Assembly (NCBI RefSeq): GCF_025961835.1
Contig: NZ_JAOQOK010000001.1
Location: forward strand, 2,480,001-2,544,000
Source of the DNA: Sphingobium sp. B2D3C
Lineage (GTDB): Bacteria; Pseudomonadota; Alphaproteobacteria; Sphingomonadales; Sphingomonadaceae
Reading direction: 5' to 3'
DNA length: 64,000 nt
Position 1 is the stretch's first letter. Every line of letters begins with the position of its first letter. A model generated the notes under the pieces. The model saw nothing but the letters and a program-made list of their open reading frames with translations. It had not been told where the DNA came from and ran no database searches. Both the position numbers and the translations under genes were made by a program. This document shows positions 37,493-47,188 of this stretch, one piece after another.

Positions 37493-38680
37493 ATGGCTCA
37501 GGTTCTTTCCACGACGACATTCCGATCCAACAGAACGTCACGACTATGCCGGGCCATGCCCGCCATAGCCGCCTGCTCCGCGCTCGCCATGCTGCTGAGC
37601 GCCTGCGAGACCAGCGGTTATTCCCGCTACGCCAATGTCGGCTCGCCAGCGCCCGGGTCGGGCGGCAGCAGCGATGGCGGCAGCAACAATGGCGGCGGCG
37701 GCACTGACACGGGCGGCGGCGGAAATACCGGCGGTGGGAACACCGGCGGCGGAAATACCGGGGGCGGCGGATCGGCCGATGGCGGCGGCGGCACCGGTGG
37801 CGGTCTGGCTGGGGGCGTCGTTACGCAGGTCTCCCCGGTTCTGGCGACGGCCGGCAATGCCGTGCTCGGCGTCGCGGATGGCCAGCAAGGCGTGACCACC
37901 CCCATCGCCGCTGCCTTGCCAGTCACGCAGCCCGTGACCGGCACGATCACGCGGGTGCTGCAGGATACCGGCACGGTGCTGGTCGATGCCGGCGAAGGCC
38001 GCACGTTGCTGCTGCAGGGCGCGCAGGGCGTGGTCGGCGATATCGTGTCCATCGACGTTGGCGGTCGCACCGTAACCAACGGTCTTGATGGCACCGCAGG
38101 CGCGATCGGCGTTGGCGTGCTCGGTGACACCCAGCCGACGGGCACGCTCGCATCCGCCGGCGTGCTGAACGCAGGCAATACCGCGCTGGCCACCGTGAAC
38201 GGCATCGCCGATGTGCGCGTGACCAACATTACGGCGCCCACCGGCGGCATTTCCGACAATCTGCTGAATGTCGCGCTCGGCGGCAATCAGCTGCTGGGGA
38301 GCGGCGATCCGGCGCTGGTCAACGCCAATGTGCTGCCGAACGGCGCGTCCCTGCCCGGCGGGGGCACGGGGGCCGTGGGCGGCGTGCTCGGCGCCGTGAG
38401 TTCGACCGTTGGGTCTGTCGGCGGCGCCGTGGGCGTGGGCGGTGACGTGTCAGGCGGCGGCGTGCTTGGCGGTGGAACAGCCACGGGCGGCGACGTAAAT
38501 GGCGGCGTGCTCGGCACGGTCGGTGCCACGGTCGGCTCGGTCGGCGGTGCGCTAGGCGTTGGCGGCAGCGTCGAAGCCGGTGCAGGCGCGGGGGCCGGCA
38601 CGACGACCAATGGCGGCTTGCTGGCGCCGGTAACCGGCACGCTCAACACGGTCGGCACTTCTCTGGGGCTGGGCCGCTAA
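37493..38680 (+). CDS. Gly-rich repeat lipoprotein, likely exposed (395 aa)
   Basis: Residues about 20-40 form a lipoprotein signal ending in MLLSAC. The following segment (about 55-100) is a Gly/Asn/Ser tract of the GGGNTGGGNTGGG kind, then a region with repeated beta-prone units such as GTITRVLQDTGTVLVDAGEG and GDIVSIDVGG, and a C-terminal half of repeated VGGVLGAVSSTVGSVGGAVG-like blocks. There are no collagen GXY triplets and no catalytic motif. It is 111 bp upstream of a TpsB-type transporter gene on the same strand, so it may be its surface client, though it lacks the TPS haemagglutination domain. Function unknown. Confidence 0.75.
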   Translation: MAQVLSTTTFRSNRTSRLCRAMPAIAACSALAMLLSACETSGYSRYANVGSPAPGSGGSSDGGSNNGGGGTDTGGGGNTGGGNTGGGNTGGGGSADGGGGTGGGLAGGVVTQVSPVLATAGNAVLGVADGQQGVTTPIAAALPVTQPVTGTITRVLQDTGTVLVDAGEGRTLLLQGAQGVVGDIVSIDVGGRTVTNGLDGTAGAIGVGVLGDTQPTGTLASAGVLNAGNTALATVNGIADVRVTNITAPTGGISDNLLNVALGGNQLLGSGDPALVNANVLPNGASLPGGGTGAVGGVLGAVSSTVGSVGGAVGVGGDVSGGGVLGGGTATGGDVNGGVLGTVGATVGSVGGALGVGGSVEAGAGAGAGTTTNGGLLAPVTGTLNTVGTSLGLGR

Positions 38681-38729
38681 ACAGCCAAACGGCCTCAAGT
38701 CGCCGAACCTCGGCGCAACCTTCCCTCCG

Positions 38730-38764
38730 GTGCGCGGCGGGCGGTCTCAAGACCCGCCGCGCAC
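38730..38764 (+). repeat. 12-bp perfect hairpin between lipoprotein and TpsB genes
   Basis: GTGCGCGGCGGG and its exact complement CCCGCCGCGCAC enclose an 11-base loop. It may act as a partial terminator or transcript stabiliser. No T-run follows. Confidence 0.55.
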
Positions 38765-38791
38765 CCACCGCTCCCATTCCGAAAGGTCCAT

Positions 38792-40396
38792 ATGGTCGCG
38801 CTCCTGCCTGCAGCCATTGCGCTGATCGCCATCGCCCAACCCACGGGCAGCGGCCTGACACCGCCCCTCATCGATCAAAGCCAGCCCGGCCCCGCCCCGG
38901 TGCTGCCCGCACAGGAGCGGCAGCCTGCGGATGATCCGACAGGCCAGGTGGCCGTCGAGGCGCAGGCCACCGCCGCGCCGATCCGCAGCGTGACCTTCTC
39001 CGGCGTCGACGCGCCGGCGCCGGTCGCCGAAGCTGCCCGGGCCTTCGTCGGCCAGCCGGCCACGCGCGAGACTCTGGGCGCCCTCGCCAAGAGGATTTCC
39101 GATGCCTATGCCAAGACCGGCATCGCGCTCTATACGGTCGCCATTCCGCAGCAGGATCTGGCCGAGGGCCATGTCCGCGTACTGCTGGCCGAAGGGTTCA
39201 TCGAGGATATCGCTTATCCCAAGGGCGCCTCGCCGCTCATCCAGGCCTATGCAGCCCCGCTGGCGCGCGAGCACCCGCTCAGCCGCCGCACGCTGGAGCG
39301 CAGCCTCTCGCTGATGCGCGACATTCCCGGGGCGAAGATCGACGCCAATATGTTGCGCGGCGCGCAGGCCGGTGGCGTTCGCCTCGCGATTACGCCGGAG
39401 CGGGAGTATAGCGATTTCTCCTTCGGCTTCGATAACCGCACGCAAAGCGGGCTGGGCAGCGGCCAGTGGCGCGCATCGGCCAAATTCTACAGCCTGCTGC
39501 GCGATGGCGACCGCAGCGACCTGACCCTGCTCAGCGCCGCCGATCTCAAGCGCTATCGCTATGCCGGGTTCAGCCACCAGACGCCGCTCGGCACGGACGG
39601 CCTCACTCTCGGCCTCTCGACCTCCTGGCTGGATACGCGACTGCAGGCGCCCGCGATCGTCGGCGAGGCGCAGACGCTCGGGCTCAGCCTCTCCTACCCC
39701 GTCATTCGCGGATATAAACGCAATCTCACCGTCAGCGCCGGCATTGACGGGCTGAACAGCGATGCGGCCTATCTCGGATCGGTAATTTCCTCCGACCGCA
39801 TCCGGGCCGTGCGCGCGGCCGCCGGCTACTCGATCGTGGCGGACAAGAGCGCCTTGAGCCTTGCCATCACCGGCAGCCGAGGCCTCGATATGCTCGGCGC
39901 GCGCGGGGTGCCGGGCTTTACCGATATCGACTTCACCAAGATCGCAGGGCGCGCCAATTATGATCGGATGATCGGCAAGCGCCTTGTCGGACGGCTGCGG
40001 CTGAGCGGCCAGTATAGCGGCGACCGGCTGGGCGGCAACGAGCGCTTCTCGGTGGGCGGGCCGGAGATCGGCCGCGCGTTCGAGACGGCGCTGCTCAGCG
40101 GCGACAAGGGCATGGCCGGCCTGTTCGAACTGGCCCTGCGTCCCAAACTGCCCACGCGCCTGCAGGGGTCGGAAGTCTACGGCTTTGTCGATGGTGCCCG
40201 CGTGCGCCTCAACGCCCGCACCGGCCTGCCGGCAGCCAGCTATTCCATGGCCTCGGCCGGCGGTGGACTGCGCCTCAACTATACCACCCGCGCTTCGCTC
40301 TCGCTGGAGGCCGCGCGCGTTATCGAGGCACCCTTTCCCAACGCAGGGGACGGCTGGCGCTTCAACATCGGCTGGTTCCTGAAACTGCGGCGATAA
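38792..40396 (+). CDS. TpsB/ShlB-FhaC family outer-membrane transporter
   Basis: A two-partner secretion transporter of 534 aa. A signal peptide (MVALLPAAIALIAIAQ) is followed by a Pro-rich linker, POTRA-like domains (IRSVTFSGVDAPAPVAEAAR, then EGHVRVLLAEGFIEDIAYP, about 64-200) and an Omp85-type barrel (about 210-534) with the YDRMIGKRLVGRLRLSGQYS region and a barrel end WRFNIGWFLKLRR. Its usual TpsA exoprotein is not adjacent. Confidence 0.88.
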   Translation: MVALLPAAIALIAIAQPTGSGLTPPLIDQSQPGPAPVLPAQERQPADDPTGQVAVEAQATAAPIRSVTFSGVDAPAPVAEAARAFVGQPATRETLGALAKRISDAYAKTGIALYTVAIPQQDLAEGHVRVLLAEGFIEDIAYPKGASPLIQAYAAPLAREHPLSRRTLERSLSLMRDIPGAKIDANMLRGAQAGGVRLAITPEREYSDFSFGFDNRTQSGLGSGQWRASAKFYSLLRDGDRSDLTLLSAADLKRYRYAGFSHQTPLGTDGLTLGLSTSWLDTRLQAPAIVGEAQTLGLSLSYPVIRGYKRNLTVSAGIDGLNSDAAYLGSVISSDRIRAVRAAAGYSIVADKSALSLAITGSRGLDMLGARGVPGFTDIDFTKIAGRANYDRMIGKRLVGRLRLSGQYSGDRLGGNERFSVGGPEIGRAFETALLSGDKGMAGLFELALRPKLPTRLQGSEVYGFVDGARVRLNARTGLPAASYSMASAGGGLRLNYTTRASLSLEAARVIEAPFPNAGDGWRFNIGWFLKLRR

Positions 40397-40511
40397 CCGA
40401 ACGCGCGGCTCCCGCTTTTTTGCCTTGGCATTCGCAGGCGGGTTCCGGCACAAGCGTGTGCAGACAAAATCAATCTGACGAGCGGCACGAACGCTCGCGG
40501 GGGAGGATGAT

Positions 40512-40982
40512 GTGCACGTTCCGGCGCTCGACCTGGCTTTCCACGTTCGCCTCGATTTCGGCGAAGGGCCGCGCACGCGGTTCCAGCCGGCCTTGCAAAG
40601 CTACACGCGCGGCTTCGTCGCGCTCGCCGGCGGGGTGGTGAGCGGCCCGCGTCTTTCCGGCCATGTCGTGCCCTATTCGGGCGGGGACTGGCCCCGGCTC
40701 TGGTCCAGCGGCCTTGTCGAATTCGAGGCGCATTACATGCTGGAAGCCGATGACGGCGCCATGATCTACATCCACAATCGCGGCATCGCCTATGCCAATC
40801 CGGAGATGACGGCACGGATCGAGGCCGGCGAGCAGGTCGACCCCCAGGACAATTATTGCCGCATCACACCGCGCTTCGAGGCGCCGGAAGGGCGGCACGG
40901 CTGGCTCAACCGCACCGTCTTCGTCGGCATTGCCGAGCGGCGGGGCAATTCGACCTTCTTCGATTATTATGCGGTGACCTGA
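40512..40982 (+). CDS. DUF3237 family protein (156 aa)
   Basis: A small protein of the DUF3237 family (LALQ-type FQPALQSYTRGFVALAGG, IYIHNRGIAYANPEM, RITPRFEAPEGRHGWLNRT). GTG start at 40512 follows GGAGGATGAT, and the frame of the two nearby ATGs is wrong. Family members are found in degradation clusters and resemble dehydratase or lyase folds, but no reaction is proven. It opens a three-gene operon. Confidence 0.82.
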   Translation: MHVPALDLAFHVRLDFGEGPRTRFQPALQSYTRGFVALAGGVVSGPRLSGHVVPYSGGDWPRLWSSGLVEFEAHYMLEADDGAMIYIHNRGIAYANPEMTARIEAGEQVDPQDNYCRITPRFEAPEGRHGWLNRTVFVGIAERRGNSTFFDYYAVT

Positions 40983-40985
40983 AGC

Positions 40986-41498
40986 ATGACCACCCGCCTT
41001 TCCGCCGACGATCAGTTCGGCATCCGCGATGCCATCGCGCATTATGCCTGGGCGCTCGATACCGGCAATGTCGACGCTTTCGTGGGCTGCTTCACCCGTG
41101 ACGGGCTGCTGATCTGGGATGCGTTCGAGACGCCGCTGCGCTGGCAGGGCGCGGACGCCATCCGCCATTTCGCGACCTTCATCCGCGACCAGCCGGCCTC
41201 GGCGGGGCGGCAGCATCATGTCACCAACATCATCGTCACGCCCTGCGAGGGCGGCGCGCGGGCGATCTCCTATGGCGCCGTGGCGCTGCGGCAGGGCGAT
41301 GGCCCGCACGCCCTGCACGTGATGGGCTATTATGAGGACATCTTCCGGCAGGAGGATGGCGTGTGGCGCATGGCGCAGCGCACGATCCGCGACTGGTCCG
41401 GCCCGATCCTCGCGGCCTTTGCGGGGCAGACGGGCGCGCGGGAAGGTCGACCGCTGCCGCCCCCGCTCAAGGGGCTGCTGTACGACAGGCAGGATTGA
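40986..41498 (+). CDS. SnoaL/NTF2-like domain protein (170 aa)
   Basis: A cone-fold NTF2-like protein: FGIRDAIAHYAWALDTGNVD, VGCFTRDGLLIWDAFETPL and DIFRQEDGVWRMAQRTIRDW are typical of the SnoaL-like ring-hydroxylating dioxygenase/isomerase group. It lies 3 bp downstream of the DUF3237 gene. Such small proteins serve as dehydratases, isomerases or dioxygenase small subunits; the substrate is unknown. Confidence 0.85.
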   Translation: MTTRLSADDQFGIRDAIAHYAWALDTGNVDAFVGCFTRDGLLIWDAFETPLRWQGADAIRHFATFIRDQPASAGRQHHVTNIIVTPCEGGARAISYGAVALRQGDGPHALHVMGYYEDIFRQEDGVWRMAQRTIRDWSGPILAAFAGQTGAREGRPLPPPLKGLLYDRQD

Positions 41499-41526
41499 AG
41501 CAATTCAGGCAGGCGGACCGGGCGAG

Positions 41527-43134
41527 ATGGAGATGGATGAATTCGACTATATTGTGGTGGGCGCGGGATCGGCGGGATGCGTGGTCGCATCGCGGCTGAG
41601 CGAAGACCCGGGCACGTCGGTTCTGCTGCTGGAGGCGGGCGGCAGCGACAAGCGGCTGGACATCGCCATGCCGCTCGCCTTCCTCAAGACCATCGCCGAC
41701 CCCAAATTGAGCTGGGGCGACATGGGCGAGCCGGAGCCGCATCTCAATGGCCGGCGGATCTGGATTCCGCGCGGCAAGGTGCTCGGCGGCTCCTCCTCGA
41801 TCAACGGCATGTTCTACATGCGCGGCCACCCCAATGATTTCGACACCTGGGCGCAAATGGGCGCGCGCGGCTGGAGCTATGACGATGTGCTGCCCTATTT
41901 CCGGCGTATGGAGGATAGCTGGCGGGGCGAAAGCGCCTATCATGGCGTGGGCGGCCCGCTGCATGTCGCGCCGATCCAGACCGGGCATCTCCTCCACGAG
42001 CCATTGCGGCAGGCCACGCTGGCGGCCGGGTATCCGGCGACCGACGACATCAATGGCGCGGATGCGGAAGGCCCGGCGCGCGGCGAGGTCACCATCGACA
42101 AGCGCGGGCGACGGGCGAGCGCGGCGGCGGCCTATATCCGCCCTGCCCTGGGCCGCAAGAATCTGGACGTGCGGCTGAAGGCACTCGCCCACCGCATCCT
42201 GTTCGACGGCAATCGCGCGGTCGGCATCGAATATTCGGTGGACGGCCAGACCCGCCAGGTGCGCGCGCGCCGCGAGGTCATCCTGAGCGGCGGCGTCTAT
42301 AACAGCCCGCAGCTGCTCCTGCTCTCCGGCGTGGGGCCAGCCGCACAGCTTGCCGAGATGGGCATTGCGGTGAAGGCCGATGTGCCCGGCGTCGGCCGCA
42401 ACATCTCCGAACATCCCTGCTGCATGATGGAGTTCGCGGCGACCAGGCCGGTCACCTTCGTCAAGGAACTGCGGCTCGACCGGGCGGCGCGCCATTTCGT
42501 CCAGTGGCTGATGCTGGGCACCGGCAAGTTCGCGACGCAGCTCAACAGCTGCAATGTCATCCTGCGCACCGATCCGGCGCTGGCGCAGCCGGACATTCAG
42601 CTGATGTGCAATCCGGTGACCTTCGGCGCGCGGCTGTGGATGCCGCCCTTCCGTCCCGCACCGGCGCACAAGCTGGCCTGCGGCGTAGTGGTGCTCAACC
42701 AGCGCAGCCGCGGCTGGATGACGCTCCGCTCCACCGACCCGAACGACCGCCCCGCCATCACCCTCAATCTGATGGACGACCGCTGGGACATGCAGACCAT
42801 GATCCGCGGCATCCGCGAGGCCCGCCGCATCTACCGCACCGCCCCGCAAGCCGCGCTGACCGGCACCGAACTGATGCCGGGTGAGCAGGTGCAGAGCGAT
42901 GACGAGATGGAAGACTGGGTGCGCCAGGTGGTCGAGATCGGCCAGCACGCCGTCGGCTCCTGCACCATGGGCACCGGGCCCGATGCCGTGGTCGACCCCG
43001 CGCTGCGCGTGAAGGGCGTCACCGGCCTGCGCGTCATCGACGCGTCGGTCATGCCGACCGTGCCCGGCGCCAACACCAATGCGACCGTGATCATGATCGG
43101 CGAGAAAGGCGCCGATCTGGTGAAGGCAGGCTAG
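41527..43134 (+). CDS. GMC-family FAD-dependent oxidoreductase (535 aa)
   Basis: A glucose-methanol-choline oxidoreductase. The FAD dinucleotide motif is YIVVGAGSAGCVVASRLSE, GMC signature 1 is GKVLGGSSSINGMFYMRG, signature 2 is GGVYNSPQLLLLSGVG, and the catalytic His is in HAVGSCTMG, followed by VMPTVPGANTNATVIMIGE. It resembles choline or aryl-alcohol dehydrogenases more than oxidases. It completes an operon with the DUF3237 and SnoaL-like genes, suggesting catabolism of an alcohol-bearing organic compound. ATG 41533 is another possible start. Confidence 0.92.
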   Translation: MEMDEFDYIVVGAGSAGCVVASRLSEDPGTSVLLLEAGGSDKRLDIAMPLAFLKTIADPKLSWGDMGEPEPHLNGRRIWIPRGKVLGGSSSINGMFYMRGHPNDFDTWAQMGARGWSYDDVLPYFRRMEDSWRGESAYHGVGGPLHVAPIQTGHLLHEPLRQATLAAGYPATDDINGADAEGPARGEVTIDKRGRRASAAAAYIRPALGRKNLDVRLKALAHRILFDGNRAVGIEYSVDGQTRQVRARREVILSGGVYNSPQLLLLSGVGPAAQLAEMGIAVKADVPGVGRNISEHPCCMMEFAATRPVTFVKELRLDRAARHFVQWLMLGTGKFATQLNSCNVILRTDPALAQPDIQLMCNPVTFGARLWMPPFRPAPAHKLACGVVVLNQRSRGWMTLRSTDPNDRPAITLNLMDDRWDMQTMIRGIREARRIYRTAPQAALTGTELMPGEQVQSDDEMEDWVRQVVEIGQHAVGSCTMGTGPDAVVDPALRVKGVTGLRVIDASVMPTVPGANTNATVIMIGEKGADLVKAG

Positions 43135-43158
43135 AGCCGTCCCCGTCCCCGGCTTGCC

Positions 43159-44724
43159 TCAGCGCGCCCGCTTGGTGCGCGGCTCCTTCCATTGCACGCC
43201 GTAGAGGTCGAAGCGGCGGTCGCGCAGGTTTTGCACCGCGCCGCTCTGCCGGCTGGTCAGCAGATCGTCGAGGGAGAGGTCGGCAATGGCGATCGTCTCG
43301 GTATTGGGCGCGGTGTCGGCGGCCACGCCATCGCGCGCGAAGGGGAAGTCCGAGGGCGTGAGGATCGCGCTCTCGGCATAGTGAATATCCATATTCTCGA
43401 CATTTGGCAGATTGCCGACAACGCCGGACGTGATGACATAGCACTGGTTTTCCACCGCCCGCGCCTGGCAGCAATAGCGCACGCGCAGATAGCCGCGCCG
43501 CTCATCGGTGCAGAAGGGCACGAACAGCAGCAGCGCGCCCTGATTGACGAGGTGCCGCGCCAGTTCCGGGAACTCGGAATCATAGCAGATCATCACGCCG
43601 ATCGGCCCGCAATCGGTGGGGATGGCATCGGCGCCGAACCCGCCCTTGATGTTCCACCAGCGCCGTTCCGATGGCGTGGGGTGCAGCTTCTCCTGCGTGT
43701 ACATCGCGCCATCCCGCAGGAAGACGTAGCTGATGTTGCGGATATCGCCATTCTCCACCCGCGTCGGGTGCGAGCCGCCGATGATGTTGATGTTGTAGCT
43801 GACCGCCAGCTTTTCCATGAACGCGCAGTAGCGCTCGGTATATTCTGCGATCTTCCCGATGGCCTCGCTCGGCGCCAGCTTGGCGCGCGAGATGGAAAGC
43901 AATTCCAACGTGTAGAGCTCGGGAAACACCACGAAGTCAGCGCGGTAATCCGCCGCGACGTCGACGAAATACTCCACCTGCTCCTCGAACTGCTCGATCC
44001 GTGTAATGCCGCGCATCTGGAACTGCACCGTGGCAACCCGCACCGATGACGGCAGCTTGAGGGTGCCATGGTGGGCGCGCCCTGTCCCCTCCTCGGGCGC
44101 CAGCGGATTGGGCCAGAACATGAGTACGGCATTGCCGGCGCTGTCCCGGTCGCCCGGCAGATAATCCGGTAGGATGCCCTTGGCCTGAAAGCCCTGCCCC
44201 AGCTGGAAGTTGATCACCGGATCCCGCAGCTTGCGCTCGATCGCGGCATCGAGATAGGCCTGCGGATCGGGATAATCCCGCCGGCGGCGTGCATAGCCCG
44301 GCAAGCGACCGCCAAAGGCGATGCCCTTCAGCTCGAAATATTGGCATAGCTCCTGCCGTTTGCGGTAAAAGCGCTGGCCGATGCGCAGACGCCGGAAATC
44401 GGGATCGACGCAGACTTCCATGCCGTACAAAACGTCCCCTTCCGGGTCATGGCGCGTGCCGAAGCCATCGCCGGTGATTTCGCCCCAGCTGTGCGGCGGG
44501 AAAGCAATCTCCTGCGAGACGATGAGCGTGGCGCAGTGGCCGACGATCGTGCCCTCATAATCGGCGACGAATTGCCCTTCGGGGAAGTTGTTGATCTGGC
44601 CGCGAATTTGCGCGGCGGTCATGGCCTCGGCCTTGCCATAGACCTTGGTGGAGAGCCGGGCGATTGCGCGCGCATCCTTAGCGAGCGCGGGACGGACGAT
44701 GAGTTTTGCCTGTGTATGAGCCAT
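43159..44724 (-). CDS. GNAT-carbon/nitrogen hydrolase fusion protein (521 aa)
   Basis: A two-domain enzyme. Residues about 8-200 are a GNAT acetyltransferase domain (YGMEVCVDPDFRRLRIGQRF as the CoA loop). Residues about 225-510 are a nitrilase-superfamily amidase with Glu269 (FVVFPELY), Lys346 (QEKLHPTPSE) and Cys380 (GVMICYDSEFPE) as the catalytic triad. This fusion is a conserved family annotated as bifunctional GNAT/CN hydrolase; the reaction is unknown. Start at 44724 (MAHTQAKL) is chosen because the upstream extension is not conserved in character. Confidence 0.92.
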   Translation of the reverse strand: MAHTQAKLIVRPALAKDARAIARLSTKVYGKAEAMTAAQIRGQINNFPEGQFVADYEGTIVGHCATLIVSQEIAFPPHSWGEITGDGFGTRHDPEGDVLYGMEVCVDPDFRRLRIGQRFYRKRQELCQYFELKGIAFGGRLPGYARRRRDYPDPQAYLDAAIERKLRDPVINFQLGQGFQAKGILPDYLPGDRDSAGNAVLMFWPNPLAPEEGTGRAHHGTLKLPSSVRVATVQFQMRGITRIEQFEEQVEYFVDVAADYRADFVVFPELYTLELLSISRAKLAPSEAIGKIAEYTERYCAFMEKLAVSYNINIIGGSHPTRVENGDIRNISYVFLRDGAMYTQEKLHPTPSERRWWNIKGGFGADAIPTDCGPIGVMICYDSEFPELARHLVNQGALLLFVPFCTDERRGYLRVRYCCQARAVENQCYVITSGVVGNLPNVENMDIHYAESAILTPSDFPFARDGVAADTAPNTETIAIADLSLDDLLTSRQSGAVQNLRDRRFDLYGVQWKEPRTKRAR

Positions 44725-44937
44725 GCAGGCGATATAGCGCGATCGCGCCCAGCGTCCATGTTCGTGCAGTCCGGCTGTCCCCACATTGTCTTGCACCCCG
44801 GCAATCGGACGACTAGCCACCCCCTGTACGCAAGGGCAGTCTGGGCGGTTTTCGGGAACCACTCGGTCCTGAAGCGTTTGTTATGCTGGCTTCAAAGTCG
44901 CGGACGGCTGGAGCGGGCAACCACAGGGAATGCGACC

Positions 44938-46692
44938 TTGGCGATAGAATCGGGCGATCACAACGACTTCGCGGCTGAAAACGGGGATACCGCCGCTTCG
45001 GATGACAATCAGGGCACTGAAGCAGCCGAAGGCCGGGTGACCGTGCGCGGCAAGGATCACTGGCGTGAGCGCACCATCACAGCGCCGGGTCTGAGCGAAC
45101 GGGGCAACGTGTTTTTCGCCGCGATCGAAATGACGCGGATGCCGATGATCCTCACCGATCCCAATCTGCCGGACAATCCCATCGTCTTTGCCAACAAGGC
45201 GTTTCTGGACCTCACGCTTTACGAAGAGAGCGAAATCATCGGGCGCAACTGCCGGTTCCTGCAAGGCGCCGAGACGGACCGCGAGCGGATCGCCGAACTG
45301 CGCGATGCCGTGGCGCGGCACGAGTCCATCGCGCTCGAAATCCTCAACTACCGGCGCGACGGCACGCCATTCTGGAACGCAGTGTTCATCGGCCCGGTCT
45401 ATGACGTCTCCGGCAAGCTGCTCTACTTTTTCGCCAGCCAGCTGGACGTCACCAAGCGGCGCGAAACCGAGCAAGTGCTGCGCCAGGCGCAGAAGATGGA
45501 AGCGATCGGGCAGCTGACCGCTGGCCTTGCCCATGACTTCAACAATCTGCTGCAGGTGATCGGCGGCAGCCTGGAACTGGCCTCGAACCGCATCGAGGAT
45601 GAGCGGGCCGGGCGGCATATCGAGAATGCCCAGCACGCCGCCGCGCGCGGGGCAAAGCTGACCGGCCAGCTGCTCGCTTTCGCCCGCAAGACGCGCCTCA
45701 CGCCCCGATCAGTGGACGTGAGCGATTGCGTGCAGAGCTTCGTGCATGTGCTGGAGAGCGCGCTCGGCAGCGATATCGAGTTGCACCTCAGCCTACGGCG
45801 GGGCCTGCCGCGCATCCACGTCGATCCTGACCAGTTCGAGATGGCGGTGCTCAACATCGTGATGAACGCTAAGGACGCGATGCGCGGCGCCGGCGGGCTG
45901 GTGACCATCACGACCGGCAAGCTGCATCTCAACGGCGATGCTGCCGCCCGCCAGCTTCCGCCCGGTGACTATATCAGCCTTGAGGTGACGGATGAGGGGG
46001 AAGGCATGCCCGCCCATGTCGCCCAGCGCGCGACGGAGCCCTTCTTCACCACCAAACCCACCGGTCAGGGCACGGGCCTCGGCCTCGCCATGGCCAGCGG
46101 CTTCCTGCAGCAATCGCGGGGCCGGCTGGAGATTGAGAGCGAACAGGGCGTCGGCAGCACGATCCGCCTGCTCTTCCCGGTTTCCGTGCAGAATGACGAG
46201 GATGACCGCGCCGGCAACCCCGCCCCCATCACCGCGGCCGCGCCCGCGGATGGTTCCTCCGGCAAGGCCCATATTCTGGTGGTGGAAGACAGCCCTGAAG
46301 TCATGGCCCTGTCCCGCGAGATCCTTGAAAGCGCCGGCTATCGTGTCTCGACCGCCATCTCGGGCGATGAGGGTCTCAAGGCGCTGCAGAAGCTGATGGA
46401 GGCCGACCCGGTCGATCTTCTCTTCACCGATCTCGTCATGCCCGGCAGCCTGAATGGCATTTTGCTGGCGGAGGAAGCGGTGAAGCTGGTGCCCGGCATC
46501 GCGATCCTCATGACCACTGGCTATAATGAGCAGCTCGTCTCCGATGGCCCGCAGACCATCTCGCAGGATGTGATCGGCAAGCCCTATCGCCCGGCCGAAC
46601 TGCTCAACAGGGTCGAGCAGGCGCTCAAGAACCGCGCCACCGCCGGCGATGCCCGCCGGCACCGCTCCGATTACGGCCACGCCGAAGCCTGA
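44938..46692 (+). CDS. LOV-domain hybrid histidine kinase, TTG start
   Basis: A blue-light sensor candidate of 584 aa. Residues about 57-165 form a LOV-type PAS domain with GRNCRFLQG, whose Cys105 forms the flavin adduct in LOV proteins. His199 in [14 protein letters not shown] is the phospho-acceptor of a HisKA domain, followed by an ATPase domain ([29 protein letters not shown]) and a C-terminal receiver ([27 protein letters not shown]). AGGGA lies 8 bases upstream of TTG 44938; there is no ATG before the LOV domain that does not run into the divergent gene. The soluble kinase has no neighbouring regulator. Confidence 0.9.
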   Translation: MAIESGDHNDFAAENGDTAASDDNQGTEAAEGRVTVRGKDHWRERTITAPGLSERGNVFFAAIEMTRMPMILTDPNLPDNPIVFANKAFLDLTLYEESEIIGRNCRFLQGAETDRERIAELRDAVARHESIALEILNYRRDGTPFWNAVFIGPVYDVSGKLLYFFASQLDVTKRRETEQVLRQAQKMEAIGQLTAGLAHDFNNLLQVIGGSLELASNRIEDERAGRHIENAQHAAARGAKLTGQLLAFARKTRLTPRSVDVSDCVQSFVHVLESALGSDIELHLSLRRGLPRIHVDPDQFEMAVLNIVMNAKDAMRGAGGLVTITTGKLHLNGDAAARQLPPGDYISLEVTDEGEGMPAHVAQRATEPFFTTKPTGQGTGLGLAMASGFLQQSRGRLEIESEQGVGSTIRLLFPVSVQNDEDDRAGNPAPITAAAPADGSSGKAHILVVEDSPEVMALSREILESAGYRVSTAISGDEGLKALQKLMEADPVDLLFTDLVMPGSLNGILLAEEAVKLVPGIAILMTTGYNEQLVSDGPQTISQDVIGKPYRPAELLNRVEQALKNRATAGDARRHRSDYGHAEA

Positions 46693-46846
46693 TCGAACGG
46701 GCCGGCTGACGAGGGCACGGGCGTAAGACGATCTATTCTCACGCGCGGTACATGAACGCCACCGAGCATCTGGCGTTTCCTAAAAAGGTGAGATATAGGC
46801 GCGCCAGCCATCCCCGCAGCGCGCTGCATCAAGGGGTTCGCGCCGT

Positions 46847-46933
46847 GCGGGCGTGGTGGAATTGGTAGACGCAGCGGACTCAAAATCCGCCATCCGCAAG
46901 GATTTGTCGGTTCGAGTCCGACCGCCCGCACCA
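46847..46933 (+). tRNA. tRNA-Leu(CAA)
   Basis: The 87-base cloverleaf includes the encoded CCA. The acceptor stem GCGGGCG pairs with CGCCCGC; the anticodon stem GCGGA/TCCGC encloses CTCAAAA, giving anticodon CAA; a long variable arm and the T-arm GGTTCGAGTCC are present. It reads UUG leucine codons. It borders the island that begins with the broken recombinase. Confidence 0.95.
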
Positions 46934-47135
46934 GACAGTCCGTAATTCTCCGAGATTTGTGAGCCGCGCTTTGACCGTGATAAAACTGGCGCAGAACTGC
47001 GCCATTTTGGCGCTGGCACTTCGCGAACTGAGGTCTGCAGACCAAGCACGCGGCCACCGTTGGCCATTTATGCCCCTTTATCTCAGTTGTCACTTTCCAG
47101 ACCTCATGACCGGTCGGCGCCGCGCGGCATCGAAC

Positions 47136-47161
47136 AAAAACGGCCGGAGGACATCCGGCCG
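47136..47161 (-). terminator. Rho-independent terminator after recombinase
   Basis: On the minus strand the 8-bp stem CGGCCGGA/TCCGGCCG with loop TGTCC is followed by TTTTTG. It lies 28 bp past the recombinase stop. Confidence 0.75.
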
Positions 47162-47188
47162 ACGCTTTCCCTAGATGGGTGACGGAAG

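Noticed and set aside
41467..42948. Minus-strand open frame of 493 codons
   Set aside because: Shadow of the GMC oxidoreductase gene, which has both family signatures.
44449..44937. Extension of the LOV kinase frame upstream to 44449
   Set aside because: It would lie antisense inside the GNAT-nitrilase gene; the TTG at 44938 with AGGGA is a better start.
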